Origin: CBDIBC01 sp965276635 | Lineage (GTDB): Bacteria; Actinomycetota; Acidimicrobiia; Acidimicrobiales; Palsa-688 | Reading direction: 5' to 3' | Length of the DNA: 64,000 bases | NCBI GenBank assembly: GCA_965276635.1 | Contig: CBDIBC010000005.1 | Coordinates: 1,488,001 to 1,552,000, forward strand | Shown here: positions 51,513-60,565 of the stretch, piece after piece | Position numbering within the stretch: the first letter of the stretch is position 1 | Layout of the letters: each line of letters begins with the position of its first letter | The notes under the pieces: generated by a model | Databases searched by the model: none | What the model was told of the DNA's origin: nothing | The model's input: the letters and a program-made list of their open reading frames with translations, nothing else | Made by a program: the position numbers and the translations under genes

Positions 51513-52117
51513 GGTTGGCCCCAGCCGACCACGGTGGCCACGAGCCGGATCTCGTCGTCGAGCACCTCGGCGAGCGGCGTCCCGGCGGGCAGGTCCAGCC
51601 AGCCGGACATGGCCCGGCGGACCACGGCAAAACCGAGCGTCGCCCCCAGCCGGGCCCGGCGGTCCGGTTCGGGGAGCGCCCGGCGCCGGGCGAGGGCGAT
51701 GGCGATCTGGTCCTCGGCCAGCTGGCGCTGGTCGAAGTCACGCCCGCGTAGGGCAGCCGACGACGCCAGCGCGTCGCGGAGCAGCCACAGGCGCTCGGCC
51801 ATGGGTTCCAGGACCGGGGCCACGGCCATGAACGCGGCGCCCACGGCCTCCACGTCCGACGCGGTCGACGGCTGGGCGACGATCTCGGCAATCGGCGCAT
51901 CGTGGACGTCCAGCGGGCACAGGACGTCCTCCTTGGAGTCGAAATAGCGGAAGAAGGTGCGGGGGGACACGTCTGCTCGCTCCGCGACCTGCTCGACCGT
52001 GGTGGCGGGGAAGCCCTGGGCGGCGAACAGCTGCATGGCCGCGGTGGCCAGGGCGTGGCGGGTCTGGTCGCGCTTGCGTGCTCGGCGACCGGGTTCCTCC
52101 CTCGTCTCGACCTGCAT
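51509..52117 (-). CDS. TetR-family transcriptional regulator
   Basis: A 202-residue regulator with the TetR helix-turn-helix: ALATAAMQLFAAQGFPATTV, then EQVAERADVSPRTFFRYFDS and KEDVL. The C-terminal ligand domain is helical. It is divergent from the PaaK-type ligase operon with 98 bases between them. A 20-base interrupted palindrome in that gap overlaps a near-consensus promoter, so it very likely represses the operon until a substrate or CoA ester binds. Confidence 0.92.
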   Translation of the reverse strand: MQVETREEPGRRARKRDQTRHALATAAMQLFAAQGFPATTVEQVAERADVSPRTFFRYFDSKEDVLCPLDVHDAPIAEIVAQPSTASDVEAVGAAFMAVAPVLEPMAERLWLLRDALASSAALRGRDFDQRQLAEDQIAIALARRRALPEPDRRARLGATLGFAVVRRAMSGWLDLPAGTPLAEVLDDEIRLVATVVGWGQP

Positions 52118-52154
52118 CAGGCTGCCACCCCGATCTCTTGCCGTCCCGCTGACA

Positions 52155-52184
52155 TTTGACAGTGTACTGCCAAAAACGTACGAT
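52155..52184 (+). promoter_or_regulatory. Promoter overlapped by a TetR-type operator
   Basis: TTGACA (52156-52161), a 17-base spacer and TACGAT (52179-52184) form a near-perfect sigma-70 promoter. TTTGACAGTGTACTGCCAAA (52155-52174) is an interrupted palindrome with arms TTTGnCAGT/ACTGnCAAA covering the -35 box and spacer. Bound TetR protein would block RNA polymerase. Initiation near 52191 excludes the upstream ATG at 52183. Confidence 0.8.
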
Positions 52185-52215
52185 GCGGCTCACGGCCGAC
52201 GAGGGGGTTCCCAGC

Positions 52216-53535
52216 GTGCCTGTCGAAACGCTCGACCGTCGATGCTTCGATCCCGCCATCGAGACCATGTCGCGTCGCGACATCGACGTCCTGCAGGGCG
52301 AGATGCTGGCGGACGCCCTGGCCTATGTCGACGCCCATGTGCCGATCTACGAGGACCTGTGGCGTCACGCTGGCATCCGGTCCGGCACCGTCCACTCGCT
52401 CGACGACCTCCGCGACCAGGTTCCGCTCATGAGCAAGGATGACATCCGGGCCTACCGCGCCGCTCACGCCGACCCCTTCGGCGGCCTGGCCCGAGCCTCC
52501 GACGTCGCCGTGGTCACCTCCAGCTCCGGGACGACCGGCGACCCCATCCTGCACCCGGGCAGCCACGACCACACCAGCGCCAAGGTCGGTCTGGCCCGCG
52601 ACTGGTGGGAGATCGGCGCCCGGCCCGGGGATGCCATCGCGCTCATGTTGTTCACCTTTCGCGGTCCGGCCATGTTGATGCCCCACGTGCTGGGGGCGTC
52701 GACGGTACTCTTCGACCACCACCCGGGCGAGTTCGATCGATGGTGCCGCGCCTCCCTGGCCCTGCGCCCGACCGTCCTCTACGTCTTCAGCGGACCACTC
52801 ATCCTGGCCATGCGGCACATGGAAGAGGCCGGGATGCTGCCGTACGACCTCGTCGACGTCTTCGCCAGCTACCACGGTGCCGTCATCGGCGGCGACCTTC
52901 TCGGCGGCTCGGCGCGCGCCACCCTGGAGCGATGGGGGGTCACGCCGTTCCTGCACACTGCGGTCGGTGACGTGGGCTCGGCGACGGAGTGCCGCGAGCA
53001 CGACGGGCTGCATGCGCCCGACGACTCGGTCCTGATCGAGATCATCGATCCCGACACCCTGCTCCCGGTGGCGGTCGGCGACGTCGGCGAGATGGTCGTC
53101 ACCTCGCTGCGCCCACGCGAGAGCAACCCCCTGGTCCGCTACCGCTCCGAGGACCTGGTCCGGGCCACGACCGAGACCTGCGGCTGCGGGCGGACCAGCA
53201 CCCGGCTGTGGCCGCTGGGCCGACGGGGTGACGAGGTGATCGTCGACGGTCGCGCCGTGCTGCCCGGGAGCATCTGGGACGCCATCGAGTCGGTGCCCGA
53301 GTGCGGGGCCGGGTTGTTCCAGGTGATCCGGCGTCAGCGGCAGATGGACACGCTCGAGGTGCGCGTCGGCTACGACCCCGATGTCGCCGGGCGATCCGGG
53401 GCGGCCCTACGCGGGGCTCTGGTCGATGCCATCGCCGCCGCCGCAGGGGTGGAGCCGCAGGTGGAGCTGGTGCCCTACGACGCCCTCCTGCGCCTCGGCC
53501 CGCCGCACAAGATCCCCCGGGTGGCCCGCCAGTGA
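52216..53535 (+). CDS. PaaK-type (phenylacetate-CoA ligase-like) acyl-CoA ligase
   Basis: A 439-residue adenylate-forming enzyme. I chose the GTG at 52216, which has GAGGGGG nine bases upstream and lies after the predicted transcription start; an ATG at 52183 falls inside the -10 box. Signatures: VVTSSSGTTGDPILHPG (ATP loop), YHGAVIGGDLLGGSA, VRYRSEDLVRATTETCGCGR and WPLGRRGDEVIVDGRAVLPG, all typical of the PaaK branch. It activates an aryl or alicyclic acid to its CoA ester. It is the first gene of the TetR-controlled operon. Confidence 0.9.
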   Translation: MPVETLDRRCFDPAIETMSRRDIDVLQGEMLADALAYVDAHVPIYEDLWRHAGIRSGTVHSLDDLRDQVPLMSKDDIRAYRAAHADPFGGLARASDVAVVTSSSGTTGDPILHPGSHDHTSAKVGLARDWWEIGARPGDAIALMLFTFRGPAMLMPHVLGASTVLFDHHPGEFDRWCRASLALRPTVLYVFSGPLILAMRHMEEAGMLPYDLVDVFASYHGAVIGGDLLGGSARATLERWGVTPFLHTAVGDVGSATECREHDGLHAPDDSVLIEIIDPDTLLPVAVGDVGEMVVTSLRPRESNPLVRYRSEDLVRATTETCGCGRTSTRLWPLGRRGDEVIVDGRAVLPGSIWDAIESVPECGAGLFQVIRRQRQMDTLEVRVGYDPDVAGRSGAALRGALVDAIAAAAGVEPQVELVPYDALLRLGPPHKIPRVARQ

Positions 53536-54260
53536 GCAGTCTCACCTCGGCCGTCACCGCCGGCGTGATCCCGCTCGACGGGAGCGACATCTGGGGCTAC
53601 GGCCGCTTCGGCGCCGACGAGATCCTGCCCGTCAGCGTCGACGACATCCGCCGGGATGTCCTCGGCGCCGTCCGGGCTCTCCAGGCGCTGGGGCTGGCCC
53701 ACCGCTCGACCGTGCTGTTGCTCGCCAAGGTGGCCGAGTACGGGCAGTCCTACCCACTCCACCGGGCCGCGCTGGACCTGGGCTTCTCGGTGTGCTCCGC
53801 CGACGCCTCGGCGTTCGACGTCGAGCGCCTGGCCATGTTCGCCCGCCTGCTGTCGTTGGCTGCGGTGATCGGTGTCGACCAGGTCGTCCTCGACGGTCTG
53901 GTCGAGGCCGGCTTGGACGCCGGCGCCGTCTTCGGCGGCGTCGGGGTCGTGCTGGCGCGGGGAAGCGCACACCGGCAGCTGTGCGACCAGCTGTCCGATC
54001 TCGACGTGGCCGTCAGACGTATGGAGCTGATCGGGCCGGCGTTGGCCGTCGAATGCGCCCACGGTGGCCTCCATGTGGACGGCACGCAGTGGGAGGTCGT
54101 CGCGGACGGTGGCCGGCTGCTGCTGACCAGCCGCAGCCGGCGGGCCCACCCGCTGCGAGCGTGGGACACGGGCATGGACGGGTCGGTCCATCACCACGTC
54201 TGCCCGTGTGGCAGGCGGGAGCCCGTCGTCGTCCTGGCCGACGGCGGGGTGGGGCGGTGA
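53532..54260 (+). CDS. Uncharacterised PaaK-associated protein
   Basis: A 242-residue protein coupled to the ligase by a GTGA overlap. It contains an Ala/Leu/Val-rich middle with an alternating alpha/beta pattern (VLLLAKVAEYGQSYPLHRAA) and ends with SVHHHVCPCGRREPVVVLAD. The end resembles the TCGCGR segment of PaaK-type ligases, as if derived from a ligase that lost its catalytic centre. No ATP motif is present. It may be an accessory or binding subunit of the neighbouring ligase. Confidence 0.6.
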   Translation: MSSLTSAVTAGVIPLDGSDIWGYGRFGADEILPVSVDDIRRDVLGAVRALQALGLAHRSTVLLLAKVAEYGQSYPLHRAALDLGFSVCSADASAFDVERLAMFARLLSLAAVIGVDQVVLDGLVEAGLDAGAVFGGVGVVLARGSAHRQLCDQLSDLDVAVRRMELIGPALAVECAHGGLHVDGTQWEVVADGGRLLLTSRSRRAHPLRAWDTGMDGSVHHHVCPCGRREPVVVLADGGVGR

Positions 54261-55856
54261 CCGACGCGGCAGTGCACGACCAGACCCTGCGCACCGTGCT
54301 GGCCGGGCACGCCCGCAGCCGGCCCGAGGATCTGGCCGTGGTGTGCGGCGATGTCCGCCTGACCTGGCGCGCGTTCGACCGGCGCGTCGGGCGGCTGGCC
54401 CAAGCCCTGGCCACCGCCGGCGTCGGGGTGGGCGACCGTGTCCTGTGGTGCGGTCAGAACTGCCACCGGCTGCTCGAGCTCATTGCCGCCTGCGCCGAGA
54501 TCGGCGCAGTCACGTGCCCGGTGAACTGGCGCCAGAGCGCGACCGAGCTGGCCTTCGTGCTCGATGACGCCGCCCCGACCGTGGTGTGCTGGCAACGCCA
54601 GGAGATCGGCCCCGTCGTCACCGCCGCCCGGGCCCAGGACGAGTGGGTCGGCCCGCTGGGTCTGCCACGACGCCGAGCCTGACTCTGACGGCGGTGGCGA
54701 CCAGTCATACGAGTCGTTCCTCGCCGGCGCGGCCGCCGCCGGGCCAGACGCGGCGTCGCCCGCACCAGGCGGTCCTGCAGTCAGTGCCTCAGCCGGTCCT
54801 GCGGGTGCTCCGGTTCTCATGCTCTACACCGGGGCGTTCGACGGTCGACCGAACGGCGCTCTGCTCAGCCATCGGGCGCTGCTGAGCCAGGCGCTGGTGA
54901 ACGCCATGCTGAGGGGCTACCGCAGCGAGGACGTGTTCTTGAACTCCGGGCCCATGTTCCACCTGGGCACCCTCATGTGCACCTTCGCCGCCTACCTGCT
55001 GGGGGCGACGAACGTGGTCGCCCGCAGGGTGGATGCCACGGTACTCCTGGAGCTGATCTCCGCCGAACGCTGCACCGATGCGTTCGTCATGCCCCCGACC
55101 ATGGCGGAGATGGTCGAAGCCAACTCCGGTGGCCGCTATGACCTCACGTCGCTGCGTTGCGGCCCGTCGACGCCCGCCTGGGACGCCATGGTCAGCGCCG
55201 ACACCAGCGCCTGGGCCCTTCGCCCAGGCGGCACGGGCCAGACCGAGGTAAGTGGGCTGGTCACCTTCGCCGCTCTTGGCGGCGAAGGTGCGCACGGGCG
55301 ACCGTCGCCGTTCGCCCAGGTGCGAGTGGTCGACGCGAGCGGGGCCGACGTCGAAGCACCCGAGGTGGGCGAGCTGGTGGTGCAGGGCCCGGTGGTGATG
55401 AACGGGTACCACGACCGCGCCGAGCTGAACGCCTTCAGGTACCGGGACGGTTGGTACCACACCGGCGACCTGGGCCGCCGCCATCGCGACGGTTCTATCA
55501 CCTTCATCGGGCCCATGACGCGGATGATCAAGTCGGCGGCGGAGAACATCTACCCCGCCGAGGTCGAGGCCTGCCTCCGTGCCCACCCGGCCGTGCGGGA
55601 CGCCGCCGTCATCGGGGTGCCCGACGAACGCTGGGCGCAGTCGGTGAAGGCAGTGGTGGTCCGAGACGCCGGGAGCGACCTGGCCGCCGAGGAGCTCATC
55701 GATCACTGCCGGCGCGGCATCGCCTCGTACAAGAAGCCCCGCTTCGTCGCCTTCGTCGACGAGCTACCCAGGAGAGGTTGGATGATCGACTACGAGGCCC
55801 TCGACGCCGCCCACGGCGGCGGTGGATATCCCGGCGGGACCAACCGCAGTGTCTGA
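54257..55856 (+). pseudogene. Acyl-CoA synthetase (AMP-binding), interrupted by one frameshift
   Basis: From the GTG at 54257 one frame gives the N-terminal part (LTWRAFDRRVGRLAQALATA, EIGAVTCPVNWRQSATELAF). A shift near 54655 moves to a second frame that continues to 55856 (FLNSGPMFHLGTLMCTFAAY, WYHTGDLGRRHRDGSITFIG, MIKSAAENIYPAEVEACLRA). Joined, it would be about 530 residues. The ATP loop is unusual (YTGAFDGRPNGALLSH, no TSGTTGxPK) and the C-terminal catalytic lysine region is replaced by GWMIDYEALDAAHG. One base change would restore it, so a sequencing error is possible. Confidence 0.82.
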
Positions 55857-57072
55857 TCGCGAGGCGCGCACCCTCAGGGACCGCTGCGCGGTGGTGGGAG
55901 TCGGCGCCACCCCGTACTACCGCCACGGTGAATCCGCGCCCCAGACGAACATGGAGCTCGCCGGCAAGGCGCTCCTCGCCGCGGTGGCCGACGCCGGCCT
56001 GCGCGTCGACGACGTCGACGGCTTCGCCCTGTACTCGGGCGGCGGCCTGGACGTCTCGCTGCTCGCCCAGATGCTCGGCATCCCGCAGGTCCGGTTCACC
56101 GCCTCGCTGACCGGCGGTGGGGGAGGGGCAGCCGGCGCCGTCGGGCTGGCGGCCGCCGCCATCGTCTCGGGCCAGGCCGATGTGGTCGTCAGCCTCATGA
56201 GCCTCCAGCAGCCGACGAACGGCCGGTTCGGGTCGGTGTTCTCGCGAAACAAGGGAAGCGGCGCCTACGGCGCGGCCCCCACAGCCCAGTCGGACTTCCT
56301 GGCCCACACCGGCTTCATGGGCCCCGGCCAGGCGTTCGCCCTGCTGATGCAGCGTCACATGCACCGATACGGCACGACCCGGTCACATTTGGCCGAGGTA
56401 GCCATCTCGACGCGTCAGAACGCGTGCAATCGACCTGGGGCCCTGATGCGGACGCCGTTGACCCTCGAGGACTACTTCGCGGCCCGGATGATCTCCGAAC
56501 CGTTCTGTCTCTACGACTACTGCCTGGAGTGCGACGGGGCGGTGGCGGTGGTCACCACCTCGGCCGAGCGGGCGGCCGACCTCCGCCACCCTCCCGTCTA
56601 CGTCACAGCCAGCGCCCATGGAGGCACCGGCGACTGGGGCCAGGCCATCGGCTGGATGGGTATGTCCGACGACATCTTCGCCTCCTCGGGGCACCGCTCG
56701 ACGGCGGAGGACCTCTATGCCCGGGCCGGGCTCGGGCCCGAGGACGTCGATGTTGCCCTGCTGTACGACCACTTCAGCGGGCTGGTCCTCATGCAGCTGG
56801 AGGACTACGGGTTCTGCCCGATCGGTGAATCAGGCCCCTTCGTGGCGGACGGCAACATCCGCTACCTCGGTGGATCCATCCCGGTGAACACCCACGGCGG
56901 CAACCTCTCCGAGGCCTACATCATCGGCTTCACACATGTGAAGGAAGCGGTGGAACAGCTGCGAGGGACGGCAGTGAACCAGGTGCCCGGCGCCGAGGTC
57001 GCTCTCGTCACAGGAGGCCCGGCCCCGATCCCGGTCAGCGGCCTGATCCTGAAGGGGGTCTCCGATGCCTGA
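55849..57072 (+). CDS. Thiolase-fold acetyl-CoA acetyltransferase-like protein (SCP-x/lipid-transfer type)
   Basis: A 407-residue thiolase superfamily protein from the GTG at 55849 (a GTG at 55822 is an alternative). Signatures: CAVVGVGATPYYRHGES, MELAGKALLAAVADAGLRVD, LTGGGGGAAGAVGLAAAAIV, and the late YLGGSIPVNTHGGNLSEAYI with the catalytic His in VNTHGG. The usual early nucleophile Cys position is not obvious. It is followed by a DUF35 protein, the standard partner of this non-classical thiolase type in steroid and lipid side-chain degradation. Confidence 0.88.
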   Translation: MSDREARTLRDRCAVVGVGATPYYRHGESAPQTNMELAGKALLAAVADAGLRVDDVDGFALYSGGGLDVSLLAQMLGIPQVRFTASLTGGGGGAAGAVGLAAAAIVSGQADVVVSLMSLQQPTNGRFGSVFSRNKGSGAYGAAPTAQSDFLAHTGFMGPGQAFALLMQRHMHRYGTTRSHLAEVAISTRQNACNRPGALMRTPLTLEDYFAARMISEPFCLYDYCLECDGAVAVVTTSAERAADLRHPPVYVTASAHGGTGDWGQAIGWMGMSDDIFASSGHRSTAEDLYARAGLGPEDVDVALLYDHFSGLVLMQLEDYGFCPIGESGPFVADGNIRYLGGSIPVNTHGGNLSEAYIIGFTHVKEAVEQLRGTAVNQVPGAEVALVTGGPAPIPVSGLILKGVSDA

Positions 57073-57511
57073 GATCGCCAACGCCGCGCCCGTCGAGCTG
57101 GTCTCGTTGGCCCCCGACTCTTGGACGGCACCCTTCTGGGAAGCCACCGCCGAGCACCGCCTGATCGTCCAGCGCTGCACGGACTGCGGCACCGTCCGCC
57201 AGCCTCCCGGGCCGTTCTGCCCGTCCTGCCGGTCACAGGCGGTCGAGTGGCAGGAGCTCTCCGGCCAGGCGACCCTCTACAGCTTCACCGTCATCCGCCA
57301 CGCCCTCATCCCGCTCCTGCGCGCCCACCTCCCGATGGTCATCGCCGTGGTCGAGCCTGACGACGCCCCGGCCGCCCGCCTGGTGGCCAACCTGGTGGAG
57401 GTGGCGGTCGACGCCATCGCCATCGGCATGCCGCTGGAGATCGTCTGGACCGACGTCGAACCCGGCGTCACCGTCTACCGCTTCCGCCCACCGAAAGGCG
57501 CCCCATCGTGA
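57065..57511 (+). CDS. DUF35 zinc-ribbon/OB-fold partner of the thiolase
   Basis: A 148-residue protein with an N-terminal zinc ribbon (CTDCGTVRQPPGPFCPSCRS; two CxxC pairs) and a C-terminal OB-fold (LYSFTVIRHALIPLLRAHLP, LVEVAVDAIAIGMPLEIVWT). DUF35 proteins bind the acyl-CoA and the partner thiolase or aldolase. The start overlaps the thiolase stop by eight bases, and its own stop overlaps the next gene. Confidence 0.92.
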   Translation: MPEIANAAPVELVSLAPDSWTAPFWEATAEHRLIVQRCTDCGTVRQPPGPFCPSCRSQAVEWQELSGQATLYSFTVIRHALIPLLRAHLPMVIAVVEPDDAPAARLVANLVEVAVDAIAIGMPLEIVWTDVEPGVTVYRFRPPKGAPS

Positions 57512-58584
57512 TCGACACGTTCCGCAACGCCACGTTCATCTCCACCGACGCCCACGTCACCGAGCCGATCGAGCTGTACCGCGAACGGCTCGACGGTGCC
57601 CTCCGCCACCGGGCGCCGCGCATCGTGACCAACGACGGATGGCGGGTGCTGGAGGTGGAGGGCCTCGACCCGCGCAAGCTGATGAGCGCCACCGCGCTGG
57701 AGACCGCCGTCGTCGGGGACTGGGATCCCGCCAGCAGAATCCGCGACCAGGAACGCGACGGCGTCAGCGCCGAGGTCATCTTCCCCACCTTCGCCCTCCA
57801 AGCCTGCTTCGCTCCGGACGACCCTGCGCTGCAGCTGGCCCTCTGCCGGGCCTACAACGACTGGGCCGCCGAGGTGCTGTCCGGCGACCATCGCCTCCTC
57901 CCCGTCGGGCTGGTGCCCATGCTCGACATCGACGACGCCGTGGTCGAGGCCACGCGCCTGGCCGCCGCCGGTTTCCGTGCCCTCTTCCTCCCCGCCCGGG
58001 TACCGAGCCGGCCCTACAACGACGGCGCCTACGACCGCTTCTGGTCGGCCGCCGAGGAGCTGGGTCTCCCCCTCACGTTCCATTCAGGCACCGGCCACGA
58101 GCCGCGGGTGGTGCGCGGCCCGGGCGGCGCGGTCATCAACTACGTGCTCGGCGCCCAGCTCGACGGGCCGATGGTGCTGCTGGGCCTAGCCGCCGGCGGC
58201 GCCCTCGATCGGTTTCCCGGGCTGCGGGTCATCACGGTGGAGACGGGCGCGTCGTGGCTGGCGTGGATCATGACCCAGGCGGATGCCATCTACGCCGACC
58301 ACGCCATGTACGCCCGCCCCAAGCTGTCCTTGAAGCCGAGTGAGCTGCTCCAACGTCAGGCCGCCGCCACCTTCATGTTCGACCCCGTCGCCATCAACAA
58401 CCGCCAGGTGACCGGCATCGACTGCCTGATGTGGGGCAACGACTACCCGCACCCCGAAGGCACATGGCCCGGCTCGCAGGAAGCCTGCGCCTCGCAGTTC
58501 GCCGACCTCGACGACGCCGAGCTGACCGCCATTGCCAGCGGCAACGCCGCCCGGGTCTTCGGGTTCGCCCTGACCGGGGGATGA
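57508..58584 (+). CDS. Amidohydrolase family 2 (DxHxxEP type)
   Basis: A 358-residue TIM-barrel hydrolase starting with STDAHVTEPIELYRERL, the DxHxxEP form of the family. It continues with GLPLTFHSGTGHEPRVV and LMWGNDYPHPEGTWPGS near the end, containing the metal/catalytic Asp and His. Members include decarboxylases and ring-opening hydrolases. It lies in the operon between DUF35 and the BVMO with overlaps on both sides, so it is probably involved in the same pathway. Confidence 0.9.
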   Translation: MIDTFRNATFISTDAHVTEPIELYRERLDGALRHRAPRIVTNDGWRVLEVEGLDPRKLMSATALETAVVGDWDPASRIRDQERDGVSAEVIFPTFALQACFAPDDPALQLALCRAYNDWAAEVLSGDHRLLPVGLVPMLDIDDAVVEATRLAAAGFRALFLPARVPSRPYNDGAYDRFWSAAEELGLPLTFHSGTGHEPRVVRGPGGAVINYVLGAQLDGPMVLLGLAAGGALDRFPGLRVITVETGASWLAWIMTQADAIYADHAMYARPKLSLKPSELLQRQAAATFMFDPVAINNRQVTGIDCLMWGNDYPHPEGTWPGSQEACASQFADLDDAELTAIASGNAARVFGFALTGG

Positions 58585-60536
58585 CGCCGGAGCTGGCGGT
58601 GGCGGGGGCTACGCCGCTGTACGAGTCCGGCGCCGACGACCACCAGATCGAGGAGGCGTTGGCGTGGGTCGAGCCGCCCCTGCTGCAGGCGCTGGCCCAG
58701 GCGCTCGGCGACTCGACGGTCCTCGATGCGGCCCTGCGGCCCGACCTGTCCCAGTTCGACCCGCTGGCGTTCTGGACTGACGAGCAGCGGGCCATGGCGC
58801 GTACCGTTGCGCGCCAGGCGCTCCGCCGGCTGCGCGATGCCGGCGGACCGCAGCCGCCACCCGACAGCGCCGCCCTGCGGCGGATCATCGAGTTCGTGGT
58901 GGACGACCGGCCCGTCGACGACACGCTCGAGCGCTTCTTGCGCCAGGAGCTGCAGGTGGAGGGCACCGACGTGCGGGCCCCGGCCTGGCGGTTGGAGCAG
59001 GTGGCGCCCGGGCGCAGCCTGCGCGTGGCGGTGGTCGGCGCAGGCATGTCCGGCCTGCTGGCCGCCCACCGCCTCGACCAGGCCGGGGTGGCCTTCACCG
59101 TCTTCGAGAAGGACGCGGATGTCGGCGGGACGTGGTTGGAGAACAGCTACCCGGGTTGCCGGGTCGATGTGGCCAACCACCTCTTCAGCTACTCGTTCGC
59201 CCAACGGCCGGATTGGCCGCACCTGTACTCCACCCGCGACGCCCTCCTCGACTATTTCCGCGACTTCGCCGACTCGGCTGAGCTCCGCGGCCACATCCGC
59301 TTCGCCACCGAGGTCGTCGCCGCCCGATGGGTCGGGCAACGGTGCGTGTGGGAGCTGGAGGTCGGTGGCCGGGACCCGGGCGTGGAGACCTTCGACGCCG
59401 TCGTGATGGCCACGGGCCAGCTCAATCGACCCAAGCGGCCCGACATCGACGGCCTCGACCGCTTCGCCGGCCCGTCGTTCCACTCGGCCCGGTGGGACCA
59501 CTCGGTGGACCTGGCCGGCAAGCGGGTCGCCGTGGTCGGCAACGGGGCCAGTGCCGCCCAGCTGGTCCCCGAGGTGGCGGCCCGCGCCGCGTCCCTGGAG
59601 GTGTTCCAGCGCACCCCGAACTGGTTCGTGCCCACCGCCGACTACCACGACGAGGTACCCGCGTCCCAGCAATGGCTGTTCCTCCACGTGCCGACCTACA
59701 GCGAGTGGTACCGGTTCTGGCTCTTCTGGCGGAGCGCCGAGGCGCTCCTGCCGGCATGCGAGGTCGACCCGGCGTGGTCCGACCGCTCTCGCGCCGTCGG
59801 ACCGGTGAACGACCTGGTCCGCGCCGTGCTCACCGAGTACATCGAGGCCGAGTTCGCCGACCGCCCCGATCTGCTGGCCCAAGTGCTGCCCCAGTACCCG
59901 CCCGGGTCGAAGCGCATGCTGCGGGACAACGGCATCTGGGCCCGCACCCTCAAGCGGGACCACGTCTCGCTGGTCACCGCGCCCATCACGGGCATCGTGG
60001 CCGACGGCATCGAGACCGCGGACGGCGTCGTCCACCCGGCGGACGTCATCGTGTACGCCACCGGGTTCACGGCATCGGAGTTCCTGATGCCGGTGCAGAT
60101 CGTCGGCCGCGACGGCGTCGACCTGCACGAGCACTGGGCCGGTGACGCCCGCGCCCACCTGGGAGTGACCATCCCCTCCTTTCCCAACCTGTTCTGCCTC
60201 TACGGGCCGAACACCAACATCGTGGTGAACGGCAGCATCATCTTCTTCTCCGAGTGCGCCGTCGGCTACGTGGTGGACTGCATCCGGCTGCTGGCGTCAT
60301 CCGGTGCCACCGCCATGGAGGTCCGCCGTGACGTCCACGACGAGTTCAACCGGCGGGTGGACGAGGCCAACGCCCGGCGCGTGTGGGGCGTGGCCACCGT
60401 GTCGTCGTGGTACCGCAACGCCACCGGTCGCAGCGCCCAGAACTGGCCATTCGGGCTGCTCGACTACTGGGCGGCGACCCGGTCGGTCGACCCGGCGGAC
60501 TTCGCGCTCACCGAGACGAGCAGCGCGCTGGCCTGA
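58581..60536 (+). CDS. Baeyer-Villiger monooxygenase with N-terminal extension (HAPMO type)
   Basis: A 651-residue class B monooxygenase. About 145 helical N-terminal residues precede the FAD motif VVGAGMSG (151-158). Then come VGGTWLENSYPGCRVDVANH, the BVMO fingerprint FAGPSFHSARWD (295-306, His301) and the NADPH motif VVGNGASA (318-325). The long N-terminal extension and length resemble 4-hydroxyacetophenone monooxygenase rather than cyclohexanone monooxygenases. It is the last gene of the TetR-controlled operon; its start overlaps the amidohydrolase stop (ATGA). Confidence 0.92.
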   Translation: MTPELAVAGATPLYESGADDHQIEEALAWVEPPLLQALAQALGDSTVLDAALRPDLSQFDPLAFWTDEQRAMARTVARQALRRLRDAGGPQPPPDSAALRRIIEFVVDDRPVDDTLERFLRQELQVEGTDVRAPAWRLEQVAPGRSLRVAVVGAGMSGLLAAHRLDQAGVAFTVFEKDADVGGTWLENSYPGCRVDVANHLFSYSFAQRPDWPHLYSTRDALLDYFRDFADSAELRGHIRFATEVVAARWVGQRCVWELEVGGRDPGVETFDAVVMATGQLNRPKRPDIDGLDRFAGPSFHSARWDHSVDLAGKRVAVVGNGASAAQLVPEVAARAASLEVFQRTPNWFVPTADYHDEVPASQQWLFLHVPTYSEWYRFWLFWRSAEALLPACEVDPAWSDRSRAVGPVNDLVRAVLTEYIEAEFADRPDLLAQVLPQYPPGSKRMLRDNGIWARTLKRDHVSLVTAPITGIVADGIETADGVVHPADVIVYATGFTASEFLMPVQIVGRDGVDLHEHWAGDARAHLGVTIPSFPNLFCLYGPNTNIVVNGSIIFFSECAVGYVVDCIRLLASSGATAMEVRRDVHDEFNRRVDEANARRVWGVATVSSWYRNATGRSAQNWPFGLLDYWAATRSVDPADFALTETSSALA

Positions 60537-60565
60537 TCGTCGCAGCCATTCGATACGGTCGGACC

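Noticed and set aside
52183..52215. Upstream ATG start for the PaaK-type ligase
   Set aside because: It overlaps the predicted -10 box and would lie before the transcription start; the GTG at 52216 has a good ribosome site.
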